Below, one piece after another: positions 1 to 7,993 of a stretch of 25,429 bases of DNA. Numbering within the stretch: the first letter of the stretch is position 1; every line of letters begins with the position of its first letter. The translations under genes were made by a program, and so were the position numbers. The notes below the pieces were generated by a model. That model worked only from the letters and a program-made list of their open reading frames with translations, did no database searches and was not told the origin of the DNA. The DNA comes from Selaginella moellendorffii (taxonomy: Eukaryota; Streptophyta; Lycopodiopsida; Selaginellales; Selaginellaceae): contig NW_003314386.1 of the NCBI RefSeq assembly GCF_000143415.4, positions 65,352 through 90,780 of the forward strand. The letters are read 5' to 3'.

Positions 1-113
1 TGACATCACAGGAGACGGGCACACCACCATCAATCTCCAAGACGTCCGAGGCCAATGCAAGCTCAAATAAACAGAGGCTACGCAAAAGGCTCGGTGCAAG
101 AAAGCAGCAATAA
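1..113 (+). CDS. ORF1 protein, C-terminal fragment (5' cut by window)
   Basis: The reading frame starts at position 3 and stops at TAA 111-113. The 36 visible residues are the Ser/Thr-rich and then strongly basic tail of the ORF1 protein, matching the ends of the complete copies at 10576 and 21039. The last residue is Gln (CAA) where the other copies have Arg (CGA). Subtype predicts that the missing upstream part is intact, but this cannot be seen. Confidence 0.7.
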   Translation, partial: TSQETGTPPSISKTSEANASSNKQRLRKRLGARKQQ

Positions 114-168
114 ATAAATTTCTGTTTTCTCCTTCCATGATTGGTAGCTAATGAAAGTGCTCTCGTGA
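114..168 (+). promoter_or_regulatory. ORF1-RT spacer with overlapping mini-ORFs (UAAUG)
   Basis: The 55-nt spacer begins in an AATAAA-like run next to the ORF1 stop. A four-codon mini-ORF (ATG 137) ends at TAA 149-151, which overlaps a second ATG at 151 as TAATG. That ATG is in the RT frame but meets TGA at 166-168, just before the RT open frame. TAATG stop-start overlaps are used for termination-reinitiation of ORF2 in some LINEs such as SART1. A 3' splice-site-like CTAAT...TTCCACAG also ends at 180. Which of these matters is not known; the same arrangement recurs before every RT copy. Confidence 0.4.
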
Positions 169-2301
169 TTGCTTCCACAGTGTACTTTACACTACATCCA
201 TCATTTGGCCGGACGTAAATGGTTGGTCAAAGAGGAAACGGAGTGTGAACGAAAATTCGTACACCTCCGATATATTAGTGCCGGATTCGAGAGGATCAGT
301 ATCCGCACCCTTATGAGGGAATGCCTGGAAATGATTGGCCTAGACGCGGAACTCCTGGATCCCATTGTATTTGGCTGGAGGTACGAACCCCAGATCAAAC
401 ACGACTTCTATAAACCCAAAGAGGTTTTCTGTAACTGGGACACTCATGCACCACTGGTTTGCGAATGCAAACGTTGGCCATGGGTGACTTATCTCGACGA
501 GACTGGACATGTGCGTACTTTGGATCCAAAGATCCTTGGCTCACGCATACTCACGACTGTCATCGAGAAAGGTCTCAATCACATCACCCCGAAACCACTC
601 CAGACAGCAAAAATCATTGCCGAAGTCTGTGAGGCCTGGGATCGGATTGCCAGTATGATTCCCGATGTCTACATCCGTAACTGGCCTAGCAACGAAGCTG
701 CTGTTAAACAGCATATCAACTACCGGGTCCGAATGGCAGTACAAAATTGCCAGACCACCCCGATGATAGATGTGATGACCACCCCTGAGGCAAAGCGGCA
801 ATTGGAGTGGGTACATAAACACTTGTACATCAGTGGCGCAGATAAAGCGGCCAACACACCCACCTTCTTTTGCAAAACGTTGGCCCGGGAGCAAGCGCTT
901 GCGCAGATGAATAGTGACGACTTTTCACTCGTAGTCTCGGACAATAATGTCCCTGAGACGCCTGAGCAAGTTGTAAAACAACTGCTCGGTGAACCGCCCT
1001 TACAGGAATTCCCGCCGCTGAGACCAGATCTCCCTTACCTTATGGGAATCTATAAAGCGCATAAGAATAAAATGCGCTGGTTAACGAATGCGGATGGATG
1101 TGTCTTCTCTGAAATCACAATTTGCCTCACCGCTATCCTGAAAGGAATACAGGAGGCGCTACAAAACGTAGCCGATGATTTCTACGCACGGGCAAAATTC
1201 TTCGGAGGAAAAACGAACGCGTGCTGGATCCTTGGATCCACACAGGAGTTCGCGATTAATCTCCCCGACAAGATCACCACGATCTATACGGGAGATATCA
1301 CAAAGTGCTACGAGGCCATCCCCCTTGAGGGAGATCAAGGCCTCACGACGGCCATGACAAACCTCGTCAATTTGGCTTTCGCGCACCAAAACCACCTCCA
1401 TAAGGACCTTTTTCTGATTCAAAAGAAGAACGGCGAGCTTGAGGCCGAATGGAAACCTCTACGCCACTCATCAGTGAAGGCCACCAGAATGGATCCAACA
1501 AAAGTCATCGAGCTAAATCACTTCATTATCCGGAACACATACGTCCGGCTGGGTGATCGAGTATGGAGACAAGTCCGAGGAATTCCTATGGGCTTCTCGT
1601 GCTCGCCTTTGTGGTGTAACCTGTACCTATTCTATTTCGAGTATAACTTTATCACTCGACTCGCTCGTCTAGGCCGGTACGATCTGCTGCGCTTATTCGA
1701 ACATACGTTCCGATACATGGACGATCTGGTGTCAATGAATAACCCCATGATCCTCCGATTCCTTGACCCTGATCAAGTCGAATCTGAAGGAAATCCGTTC
1801 TGGATATATCCATTACGTTTCCTGGCCATGCAGAACGAGATGGATAACCCATTCGTGAACACGGACGGCTCGCTCGTGAATCTGTCCGCTCACTTTTTGA
1901 GCCTTCAGATTCAGATCATACGAGTTGACGGTACCTTCTTAACCACAAAATATGACAAGCGCCGATCACTTCCATTCAAAGTCTCGCTGTACATTCATCG
2001 AGATTCAAACCGGCCCGTCGCAAACTCATCCAAGGTGATCCTGGGGCAAGTCTTTGCGCTTTTTTATCTGATTAATACCGCCGGTGGTGTCGTCCTCGAG
2101 ATTGATAATCTCGTTGAATGCTTCGTGGAAAAAGGATTCCATCGCTATGCATTGAGACGACTCATCCTCAGTGGTCTGGATCGTATAATTCTCACCAGCC
2201 CCCTGACTCCGGTACAAGCAGTCTTGGAAATTTTCTTTGACATCTGGAGAGAACCGGCCAATAGGCCACCACAGCTCGACGACTCAGCAAATTCAAGCTG
2301 A
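169..2301 (+). CDS. Penelope-like (PLE/TERT-type) reverse transcriptase, copy 1
   Basis: Predicted RNA-dependent DNA polymerase that would copy the element RNA from a 3'-OH primer. Residues are numbered from the TTG at 169. A Cys-containing block at about 88-125 (C88, C98, C100, then GHV) precedes ADKAAN at 224-229, the counterpart of the DKG motif upstream of the PLE RT core. Fingers: YKAHKNKMRW 295-304. Motif A: IYTGDITKCYEAIPL 372-386, with catalytic D376. Motif B: GIPMGFSCSP 471-480. Motif C: FRYMDDL 514-520, with D518 and D519. A YDKRR block lies at 595-599. No GIY-YIG, AP-type or RLE endonuclease and no RNase H is visible. The frame opens after TGA 166-168; the first ATG is codon 49 (position 313), so the true start is unresolved. 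The PLE-related assignment is from motif recognition, not a search. Confidence 0.88.
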   Translation: MLPQCTLHYIHHLAGRKWLVKEETECERKFVHLRYISAGFERISIRTLMRECLEMIGLDAELLDPIVFGWRYEPQIKHDFYKPKEVFCNWDTHAPLVCECKRWPWVTYLDETGHVRTLDPKILGSRILTTVIEKGLNHITPKPLQTAKIIAEVCEAWDRIASMIPDVYIRNWPSNEAAVKQHINYRVRMAVQNCQTTPMIDVMTTPEAKRQLEWVHKHLYISGADKAANTPTFFCKTLAREQALAQMNSDDFSLVVSDNNVPETPEQVVKQLLGEPPLQEFPPLRPDLPYLMGIYKAHKNKMRWLTNADGCVFSEITICLTAILKGIQEALQNVADDFYARAKFFGGKTNACWILGSTQEFAINLPDKITTIYTGDITKCYEAIPLEGDQGLTTAMTNLVNLAFAHQNHLHKDLFLIQKKNGELEAEWKPLRHSSVKATRMDPTKVIELNHFIIRNTYVRLGDRVWRQVRGIPMGFSCSPLWCNLYLFYFEYNFITRLARLGRYDLLRLFEHTFRYMDDLVSMNNPMILRFLDPDQVESEGNPFWIYPLRFLAMQNEMDNPFVNTDGSLVNLSAHFLSLQIQIIRVDGTFLTTKYDKRRSLPFKVSLYIHRDSNRPVANSSKVILGQVFALFYLINTAGGVVLEIDNLVECFVEKGFHRYALRRLILSGLDRIILTSPLTPVQAVLEIFFDIWREPANRPPQLDDSANSS

Positions 2302-2313
2302 GTACCAGGAACT

Positions 2314-2376
2314 CTGTCCTCTAGACAGGACTATCCATCACTCTAGCATCATATCGAAACATAATAGATTCGATAT
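2314..2376 (+). terminator. Paired hairpins after the RT stop codon
   Basis: The first stem is CTGTC 2314-2318 with GACAG 2324-2328 around a 5-nt loop; GTCCT/AGGAC at 2316-2331 is an alternative pairing. The second is a perfect 8-bp stem, ATATCGAA 2351-2358 with TTCGATAT 2369-2376, around a 10-nt loop. They start 12 nt after the TGA and occur in all copies. A 3'-end processing or RT-recognition role is possible but unproven; a U-tract terminator is not present. Confidence 0.35.
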
Positions 2377-2758
2377 TTATGCCGTTTTGGACTGTGAACA
2401 ACAAAAGAATTAGTTCCCCCAAACTTACCATGCTGTCCTTGGTCACGCGCTGAACTAAAAAACGCAAGCGTACCTTCGACTACAACTGTGTTTTGATTGA
2501 TAAAAATTAAAAAACAGCTGTGCTCTCACTCTGAGACAGATCCCACGCCTTAATCACAGCAAGGTCTTCCTCAGAAATAATCTCTAAAGGAAACCTTACT
2601 TATGGAAAACTCTGTTTTCCCATGAATAAACGAATGGGATCCATGAGTAGACGTGGCATGGTAAAAAACAAAACTTTGGATTCCTCACAGAATCTCGCGC
2701 GAAGAAACACGCTGTACGGATTGGCAAACCTAATTACAAGCTATAGCTAGTCGACTTC

Positions 2759-3196
2759 ATGGCTGCGGGCGCTGGATTTTCTCACACCGAAAGGTATGAA
2801 GCGACGGGAAAAACCCTAACGTTAGGGTTTCTCGCTTGCATCCGCCGCCGCCGCATTCTCCAGGAGCGCATCCACAAGCAGAGCAAGCTCGGGCCGCTGC
2901 AAGGCTGTGCGCTAGCACAACCACGCACACTTCTCGCCCACTCCAGGATCAACAGCCGCTTCGTTGCACACCGCAAGAATGAGCAGCGCCAACGAAGTGC
3001 TTGTTTGGGGATAGCTCAAAACGAGCTCACACCCACCACTAAGGTCGCGAGGAATCTCACTTCCGCATTCCTGGCCACGCAAAAACGGGTACAAACGATT
3101 CGTTTTGCTGCGGTTTTTTACCCTTGGCCTGTAGGAATCCCTCTCGGCCAGAGCGCTGGAACTAAACACCACAGCGACACAAGGGGTTCTTACTGA
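2759..3196 (+). CDS. Hypothetical 145-aa ORF in the 3' region, copy 1
   Basis: A true ATG opens a 145-codon frame through the GC-rich part of the 3' region. The product is basic and low in hydrophobic segments, with an RRRR run near residue 30, and resembles no family I know. It stays open in all five copies, but the copies are nearly identical so that is weak support. The few changes include one Thr-to-Met (copy 3) and two synonymous sites. Open frames also exist on the opposite strand here, so this may be a by-product of low stop density. The alternative is that this block is regulatory DNA captured from a host gene. Confidence 0.25.
   Translation: MAAGAGFSHTERYEATGKTLTLGFLACIRRRRILQERIHKQSKLGPLQGCALAQPRTLLAHSRINSRFVAHRKNEQRQRSACLGIAQNELTPTTKVARNLTSAFLATQKRVQTIRFAAVFYPWPVGIPLGQSAGTKHHSDTRGSY
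2811..2830 (+). repeat. Telomere-motif palindrome, copy 1
   Basis: A perfect 20-bp palindrome, AAACCCTAACGTTAGGGTTT, joins one plant/algal-type telomere unit (AAACCCTAA) head-to-head with its complement. AAACCCTAA is also the 'telo-box' of plant promoters for translation genes. It lies 52 nt after the ATG of the 145-aa ORF and is unchanged in every copy. Confidence 0.8.
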
Positions 3197-3359
3197 CTCT
3201 GCCCAGGTAGTGCTTGTACTCTCGACTATTCCAGCTTCTAATCATCCGCTTAGAAAAAAGACGGGATGACAGCGACTGGTCCAGACGGCGAGATCCATGA
3301 GTCAACGGATAGCGATCAGGTTGAGCATGTTCCTTAGCTCTAATCTTTGGAAGTCACTT

Positions 3360-3410
3360 CTGATGTGCGGCCCGGGCATGTACCTGAGTACATTGGCTCG
3401 CGAGCATCAG
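3360..3410 (+). other. Potential multi-branched RNA/DNA structure, copy 1
   Basis: CTGATG 3360-3365 pairs with CATCAG 3405-3410. Inside are the palindrome GCCCGGGC, a perfect 6-bp stem with a 4-nt loop (ATGTAC-CTGA-GTACAT, 3378-3393), and the palindrome GCTCGCGAGC (3396-3405, sharing one base with the closing stem). The layout suggests a three- or four-way junction. A hammerhead core was looked for and not found. Confidence 0.4.
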
Positions 3411-3652
3411 TCGTGCAAATCTCAGTTCAGTTTTGAGACCTAGCTTCGTACTTTCACAAAATGAGAGATAGAGCTAGCGGAGATTGCATTACTAATCCTC
3501 ATCTTCCATGATACAGGTACCCCCCGGACACCCAAACCGTAGGAGGTGACATAGGAATTGTTAAGGGAAATCGTTTTGGTCGTGGTCGGTACCGGGTTAC
3601 CGGGCGGATGATCCTATGCCTCGGACGAATGTACCGAAAACGGCCTAGTCGA

Positions 3653-3669
3653 TCTGCTTAACCAAAAAT
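3653..3669 (+). repeat. U0/U1 junction with 28S-like target sequence
   Basis: TCTGCTTAACCAAAAAT closely matches the antisense of the conserved 28S segment (CTGCTTACCAAAAATGG) at which the array meets 28S at 24579-24595. It recurs at every boundary between copies and is taken here as the unit boundary: a target-site duplication or carried target homology. Confidence 0.6.
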
Positions 3670-3725
3670 ACCCGCGAGGGACAGCCGTGCCAGGGTGTGA
3701 TACCTGGCTGCCGATACAAAACGCC

Positions 3726-3806
3726 ATGCGATTCATCCCTACTTTCCCGCCGTACCGGATATGGACTGATGCGTGGTTTTCCAGGATTTCTGGCTACCCG
3801 AGATGA
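3726..3806 (+). other. 26-codon ORF upstream of ORF1, ATGA overlap (U1)
   Basis: ATG 3726 opens a 26-codon frame ending in TGA 3804-3806, which overlaps the first ATG of ORF1 (3803) as ATGA. The peptide is aromatic-rich (PPY, IW, AWF), like ORF1 itself. The same frame is open without a stop from 3612, across the unit junction. It may allow reinitiation at ORF1 or be an N-terminal extension joined by frameshift or splicing. Chance is possible, since another frame here is also open. Confidence 0.3.
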
Positions 3807-5339
3807 CGGAGTACGCGAACACTGATGATTTTGTGGCTCCCGTCCCGGCAGTGCAGTACTTCTTACTGCTGTTAGCCGCAAAGAAACCTGAGCGCTTACG
3901 TGAGATTTTTGCATATGAGAAAAACATTGCGGACAAGCTGCTCACGGTGCCGGAATCCGAGGCAGTTGGCGAGAACAAGCGATACCTCTGCCTCTTCCAG
4001 CAGGTTGAAACCAAAGAATGGTGGCGCCTTGTCTGGACACTCCTTACCGATCGAGTCAATGATAACCAGGCTCTACTACGACGGTGGATGGCGGACATGG
4101 AAAAAGAACTCGTTAATTTCTCCTCCGCCGAACCAAGGATCACTTGGAAAATGCTCCAATGGTCCCAAGAATACAACCGGGTTACAGGGTATAAAGGCTC
4201 GTACGGGAAAGGTATTGATCTGGGAAAACCACAGATCGACCTCAGCAATGGTTTCGAGTTCTTGAGCCAGAGTGCACGGACGCTCATGACTGGACTCATC
4301 CCGTCACAGCCAGATACTCTGGAAGGAGCAAACGTGGACCGCATTGATAATGGTCGTATCATGTTTGACCCGTTGGAGAATTTGAGTGGATGGAAATTTC
4401 CCTTCGCCACCACAAGAGTTCTCGATGCAGCCTCCCACCGCCTTCCAGAACCGCATAAGTTCTGGACACTAACGAATCCTTTAGGATGGACATCCCCTTT
4501 GGAGGCATCCGACTGGATCCAGATGGCGGCTTTATTACGACCGGATGCAGTACAGTGGTCAAAACAGACACTGGAAGCATCTTACCGACATGCAACGTTG
4601 GGAAATTATGCTTACAAACCAGCAATCCCGTTCCAAAAGACCGCGGATGAGGTTTTCAAGCAGGCTGCCTTCCATGGACGCTGTGATGGCGATGCCTTTT
4701 TGAATACAAAAAGCTGGAACCTATCACAAGGAGCAACGTACATGGAATCAGCTTCGACCGTACTGTCGCTGCGATTGCCAGGGATGTGAAGGAGGAATTG
4801 TCTGGCTTGACTCCTTGTTCTGGTACATGCTTAACAACCTGGACAAGTACTGGCCAGATTCAAGTTTGACGTCGTCAGACCGCCTCGCCATCTTCCTGTC
4901 CCTACTTACGGCTAATCCGCAAGTGATCCTCCAGATAGCTGCCTTCCTTCAAATCCGAGAATGGATGCAAGCAGCTGCTATTGAGGTGGCGAAAAAACCA
5001 GCCAACCCGGATCTGGAGTTCATCCCGCATGGACAAACCAAGATGAACATATGCAAGTTCATCCCCGTCCAGCAGTACCGATCCCCAACGACTTCACGAC
5101 GTGATGGTAGCGAAAGCAATGGAGCTTTCTCACCTACACCGTCCTCACAACGCACGCCGGCGAGGTCTCGAGGCTTACCACCTAATCGGAAACGTGATCG
5201 TCCTGACGGACAAACATCCACGGGACTGACATCACAGGAGACAGGCACACCACCATCAATCTCCAAGACGTCCGAGGCCAATGCAAGCTCAAATAAACAG
5301 AGGCTACGCAAAAGGCTCGGTGCAAGAAAGCAGCGATAA
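3803..5339 (+). pseudogene. ORF1, frameshifted by a 2-nt deletion (U1)
   Basis: Same protein as the intact ORF1 at 9038. After codon 310, at 4733/4734 (GGAG|CAACG), two nucleotides present in the intact copies are missing. The frame shifts and terminates at TGA 4787-4789. The predicted product loses the Cys cluster and the whole basic tail. The lost part remains readable downstream in the other frame to the TAA at 5337-5339. No other disruption was seen. The open frame actually begins 30 nt before this ATG with a GTG codon at 3773. Confidence 0.75.
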
Positions 5340-5394
5340 ATAAATTTCTGTTTTCTCCTTCCATGATTGGTAGCTAATGAAAGTGCTCTCGTGA
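5340..5394 (+). promoter_or_regulatory. ORF1-RT spacer, U1
   Basis: Mini-ORF ATG at 5363, TAATG overlap with ATG 5377, in-frame TGA at 5392-5394 directly before the RT frame; arrangement as at 114-168. Confidence 0.4.
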
Positions 5395-7527
5395 TTGCTT
5401 CCACAGTGTACTTTACACTACATCCATCATTTGGCCGGACGTAAATGGTTGGTCAAAGAGGAAACGGAGTGTGAACGAAAATTCGTACACCTCCGATATA
5501 TTAGCGCCGGATTCGAGAGGATCAGTATCCGCACCCTTATGAGGGAATGCCTGGAAATGATTGGCCTAGACGCGGAACTCCTGGATCCCATTGTATTTGG
5601 CTGGAGGTACGAACCCCAGATCAAACACGACTTCTATAAACCCAAAGAGGTTTTCTGTAACTGGGACACTCATGCACCACTGGTTTGTGAATGCAAACGT
5701 TGGCCATGGGTGACTTATCTCGACGAGACTGGACATGTGCGTACTTTGGATCCAAAGATCCTTGGCTCACGCATACTCACGACTGTCATCGAGAAAGGTC
5801 TCAATCACATCACCCCGAAACCACTCCAGACAGCAAAAATCATTGCCGAAGTCTGTGAGGCCTGGGATCGGATTGCCAGTATGATTCCCGATGTCTACAT
5901 CCGTAACTGGCCTAGCAACGAAGCTGCTGTTAAACAGCATATCAACTACCGGGTCCGAATGGCAGTACAAAATTGCCAGACCACCCCGATGATAGATGTG
6001 ATGACCACCCCTGAGGCAAAGCGGCAATTGGAGTGGGTACATAAACACTTGTACATCAGTGGCGCAGATAAAGCGGCCAACACACCCACCTTCTTTTGCA
6101 AAACGTTGGCCCGGGAGCAAGCGCTTGCGCAGATGAATAGTGACGACTTTTCACTCGTAGTCTCGGACAATAATGTCCCTGAGACGCCTGAGCAAGTTGT
6201 AAAACAACTGCTCGGTGAACCGCCCTTACAGGAATTCCCGCCGCTGAGACCAGATCTCCCTTACCTTATGGGAATCTATAAAGCGCATAAGAATAAAATG
6301 CGCTGGTTAACGAATGCGGATGGATGTGTCTTCTCTGAAATCACAATTTGCCTCACCGCTATCCTGAAAGGAATACAGGAGGCGCTACAAAACGTAGCCG
6401 ATGATTTCTACGCACGGGCAAAATTCTTCGGAGGAAAAACGAACGCGTGCTGGATCCTTGGATCCACACAGGAGTTCGCGATTAATCTCCCCGACAAGAT
6501 CACCACGATCTATACGGGAGATATCACAAAGTGCTACGAGGCCATCCCCCTTGAGGGAGATCAAGGCCTCACGACGGCCATGACAAACCTCGTCAATTTG
6601 GCTTTCGCGCACCAAAACCACCTCCATAAGGACCTTTTTCTGATTCAAAAGAAGAACGGCGAGCTTGAGGCCGAATGGAAACCTCTACGCCACTCATCAG
6701 TGAAGGCCACCAGAATGGATCCAACAAAAGTCATCGAGCTAAATCACTTCATTATCCGGAACACATACGTCCGGCTGGGTGATCGAGTATGGAGACAAGT
6801 CCGAGGAATTCCTATGGGCTTCTCGTGCTCGCCTTTGTGGTGTAACCTGTACCTATTCTATTTCGAGTATAACTTTATCACTCGACTCGCTCGTCTAGGC
6901 CGGTACGATCTGCTGCGCTTATTCGAACATACGTTCCGATACATGGACGATCTGGTGTCAATGAATAACCCCATGATCCTCCGATTCCTTGACCCTGATC
7001 AAGTCGAATCTGAAGGAAATCCGTTCTGGATATATCCATTACGTTTCCTGGCCATGCAGAACGAGATGGATAACCCATTCGTGAACACGGACGGCTCGCT
7101 CGTGAATCTGTCCGCTCACTTTTTGAGCCTTCAGATTCAGATCATACGAGTTGACGGTACCTTCTTAACCACAAAATATGACAAGCGCCGATCACTTCCA
7201 TTCAAAGTCTCGCTGTACATTCATCGAGATTCAAACCGGCCCGTCGCAAACTCATCCAAGGTGATCCTGGGGCAAGTCTTTGCGCTTTTTTATCTGATTA
7301 ATACCGCCGGTGGTGTCGTCCTCGAGATTGATAATCTCGTTGAATGCTTCGTGGAAAAAGGATTCCATCGCTATGCATTGAGACGACTCATCCTCAGTGG
7401 TCTGGATCGTATAATTCTCACCAGCCCCCTGACTCCGGTACAAGCAGTCTTGGAAATTTTCTTTGACATCTGGAGAGAACCGGCCAATAGGCCACCACAG
7501 CTCGACGACTCAGCAAATTCAAGCTGA
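5395..7527 (+). CDS. Penelope-like reverse transcriptase, copy 2 (U1)
   Basis: Protein identical to copy 1; the visible base changes are synonymous (for example TGC/TGT for the Cys at residue 98 and AGC/AGT at Ser37). Catalytic D376, D518 and D519 are kept. This RT stays intact although its own ORF1 is broken, so U1 could still supply RT while depending on ORF1 from alpha copies. The start codon is unresolved as in copy 1; the first ATG is at 5539. Confidence 0.88.
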   Translation: MLPQCTLHYIHHLAGRKWLVKEETECERKFVHLRYISAGFERISIRTLMRECLEMIGLDAELLDPIVFGWRYEPQIKHDFYKPKEVFCNWDTHAPLVCECKRWPWVTYLDETGHVRTLDPKILGSRILTTVIEKGLNHITPKPLQTAKIIAEVCEAWDRIASMIPDVYIRNWPSNEAAVKQHINYRVRMAVQNCQTTPMIDVMTTPEAKRQLEWVHKHLYISGADKAANTPTFFCKTLAREQALAQMNSDDFSLVVSDNNVPETPEQVVKQLLGEPPLQEFPPLRPDLPYLMGIYKAHKNKMRWLTNADGCVFSEITICLTAILKGIQEALQNVADDFYARAKFFGGKTNACWILGSTQEFAINLPDKITTIYTGDITKCYEAIPLEGDQGLTTAMTNLVNLAFAHQNHLHKDLFLIQKKNGELEAEWKPLRHSSVKATRMDPTKVIELNHFIIRNTYVRLGDRVWRQVRGIPMGFSCSPLWCNLYLFYFEYNFITRLARLGRYDLLRLFEHTFRYMDDLVSMNNPMILRFLDPDQVESEGNPFWIYPLRFLAMQNEMDNPFVNTDGSLVNLSAHFLSLQIQIIRVDGTFLTTKYDKRRSLPFKVSLYIHRDSNRPVANSSKVILGQVFALFYLINTAGGVVLEIDNLVECFVEKGFHRYALRRLILSGLDRIILTSPLTPVQAVLEIFFDIWREPANRPPQLDDSANSS

Positions 7528-7576
7528 GTACCAGGAACTCTGTCCTCTAGACAGGACTATCCATCACTCTAGCATC

Positions 7577-7602
7577 ATATCGAAACATAATAGATTCGAT
7601 AT
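7577..7602 (+). terminator. 8-bp hairpin after RT stop (U1)
   Basis: ATATCGAA/TTCGATAT stem with a 10-nt loop, 49 nt after the RT TGA; identical to the U0 copy. Confidence 0.35.
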
Positions 7603-7993
7603 TTATGCCGTTTTGGACTGTGAACAACAAAAGAATTAGTTCCCCCAAACTTACCATGCTGTCCTTGGTCACGCGCTGAACTAAAAAACACAAGCGTACC
7701 TTCGACTACAACTGTGTTTTGATTGATAAAAATTAAAAAACAACACAAGTTGCTGTGCTCTCACTCTGAGACAGATCCCACACCTTAATCACAGTAAGGT
7801 CTTCCTTGAAAACAATTTTTAAAGGAAACCTTACTTATGGAAAACTCTGTTTTCCCATGAATAAACTAATGGAATACATGAGTAGACGTGGCATGGTAAA
7901 AAACAAAACTTTGGATTCCTCACAGAATCTCGCGCGAAGAAACACGCCGTACGGATTGGCAAACCTAATTACAAGCTATAGCTATTCGACTTC

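Larger units (their letters stand above)
1..3652 (+). mobile_element. Retroelement copy U0 (5' part outside window), subtype alpha
   Basis: This is the leftmost copy of the tandem element, cut by the window edge inside ORF1. It keeps the last 36 codons of ORF1, the whole RT ORF and the full 3' region. The 3' region is the short form, lacking the 9 nt found in copies U1 and U3. That places it in the alpha subtype, whose other members have an intact ORF1. Its right end is the 17-nt 28S-like junction at 3653. Confidence 0.85.
2302..3652 (+). other. 3' region of copy U0 (short form)
   Basis: These 1351 nt follow the RT stop. In order they hold two hairpins (2314-2328, 2351-2376), an A-rich tract near 2500-2513 (ATTAAAAAACA), small inverted repeats at 2587-2597 and 2602-2623, the telomere-like palindrome at 2811-2830, a GC-rich block with a 145-aa ORF (2759-3196), and a structured segment (3360-3410). 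No terminal poly(A) or microsatellite precedes the junction. Because the next copy starts at once, this region may also carry the promoter for the downstream neighbour, as the HeT-A 3' end does; no TATA box was recognised. Confidence 0.55.

Noticed and set aside
144-180. 37-bp intron (GT at 144, AG at 180) joining an upstream exon to RT
   Set aside because: With that donor the upstream codons contain TGA in the needed phase and the nearby ATG 137 lands out of frame; no other donor near the ORF1 end gives the right phase.
169-2301. GIY-YIG or other endonuclease in the RT or ORF1 protein
   Set aside because: No GIY/YIG pair, no CCHC-type restriction-like endonuclease and no APE-type motifs were found; the GIYKAHK string belongs to the RT fingers.
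151-2301. Genome-wide reassignment of UGA to a sense codon
   Set aside because: UGA would join upstream ATGs to both ORFs, but neither the ORF1 nor the RT frame has any internal UGA and Trp is always TGG.
3360-3410. Hammerhead ribozyme, common in Penelope-like elements
   Set aside because: CTGATG occurs on both strands here and at the ORF1 start, but no copy has the CUGAUGA ... GAAA core with flanking stems.
3739-4413. 224-aa open frame on the minus strand (also at 8974 and 19437)
   Set aside because: It lies fully opposite ORF1, is shortened in U3 by a change that merely replaces one amino acid in ORF1, and its Ser/Arg-rich composition is that of an antisense shadow.
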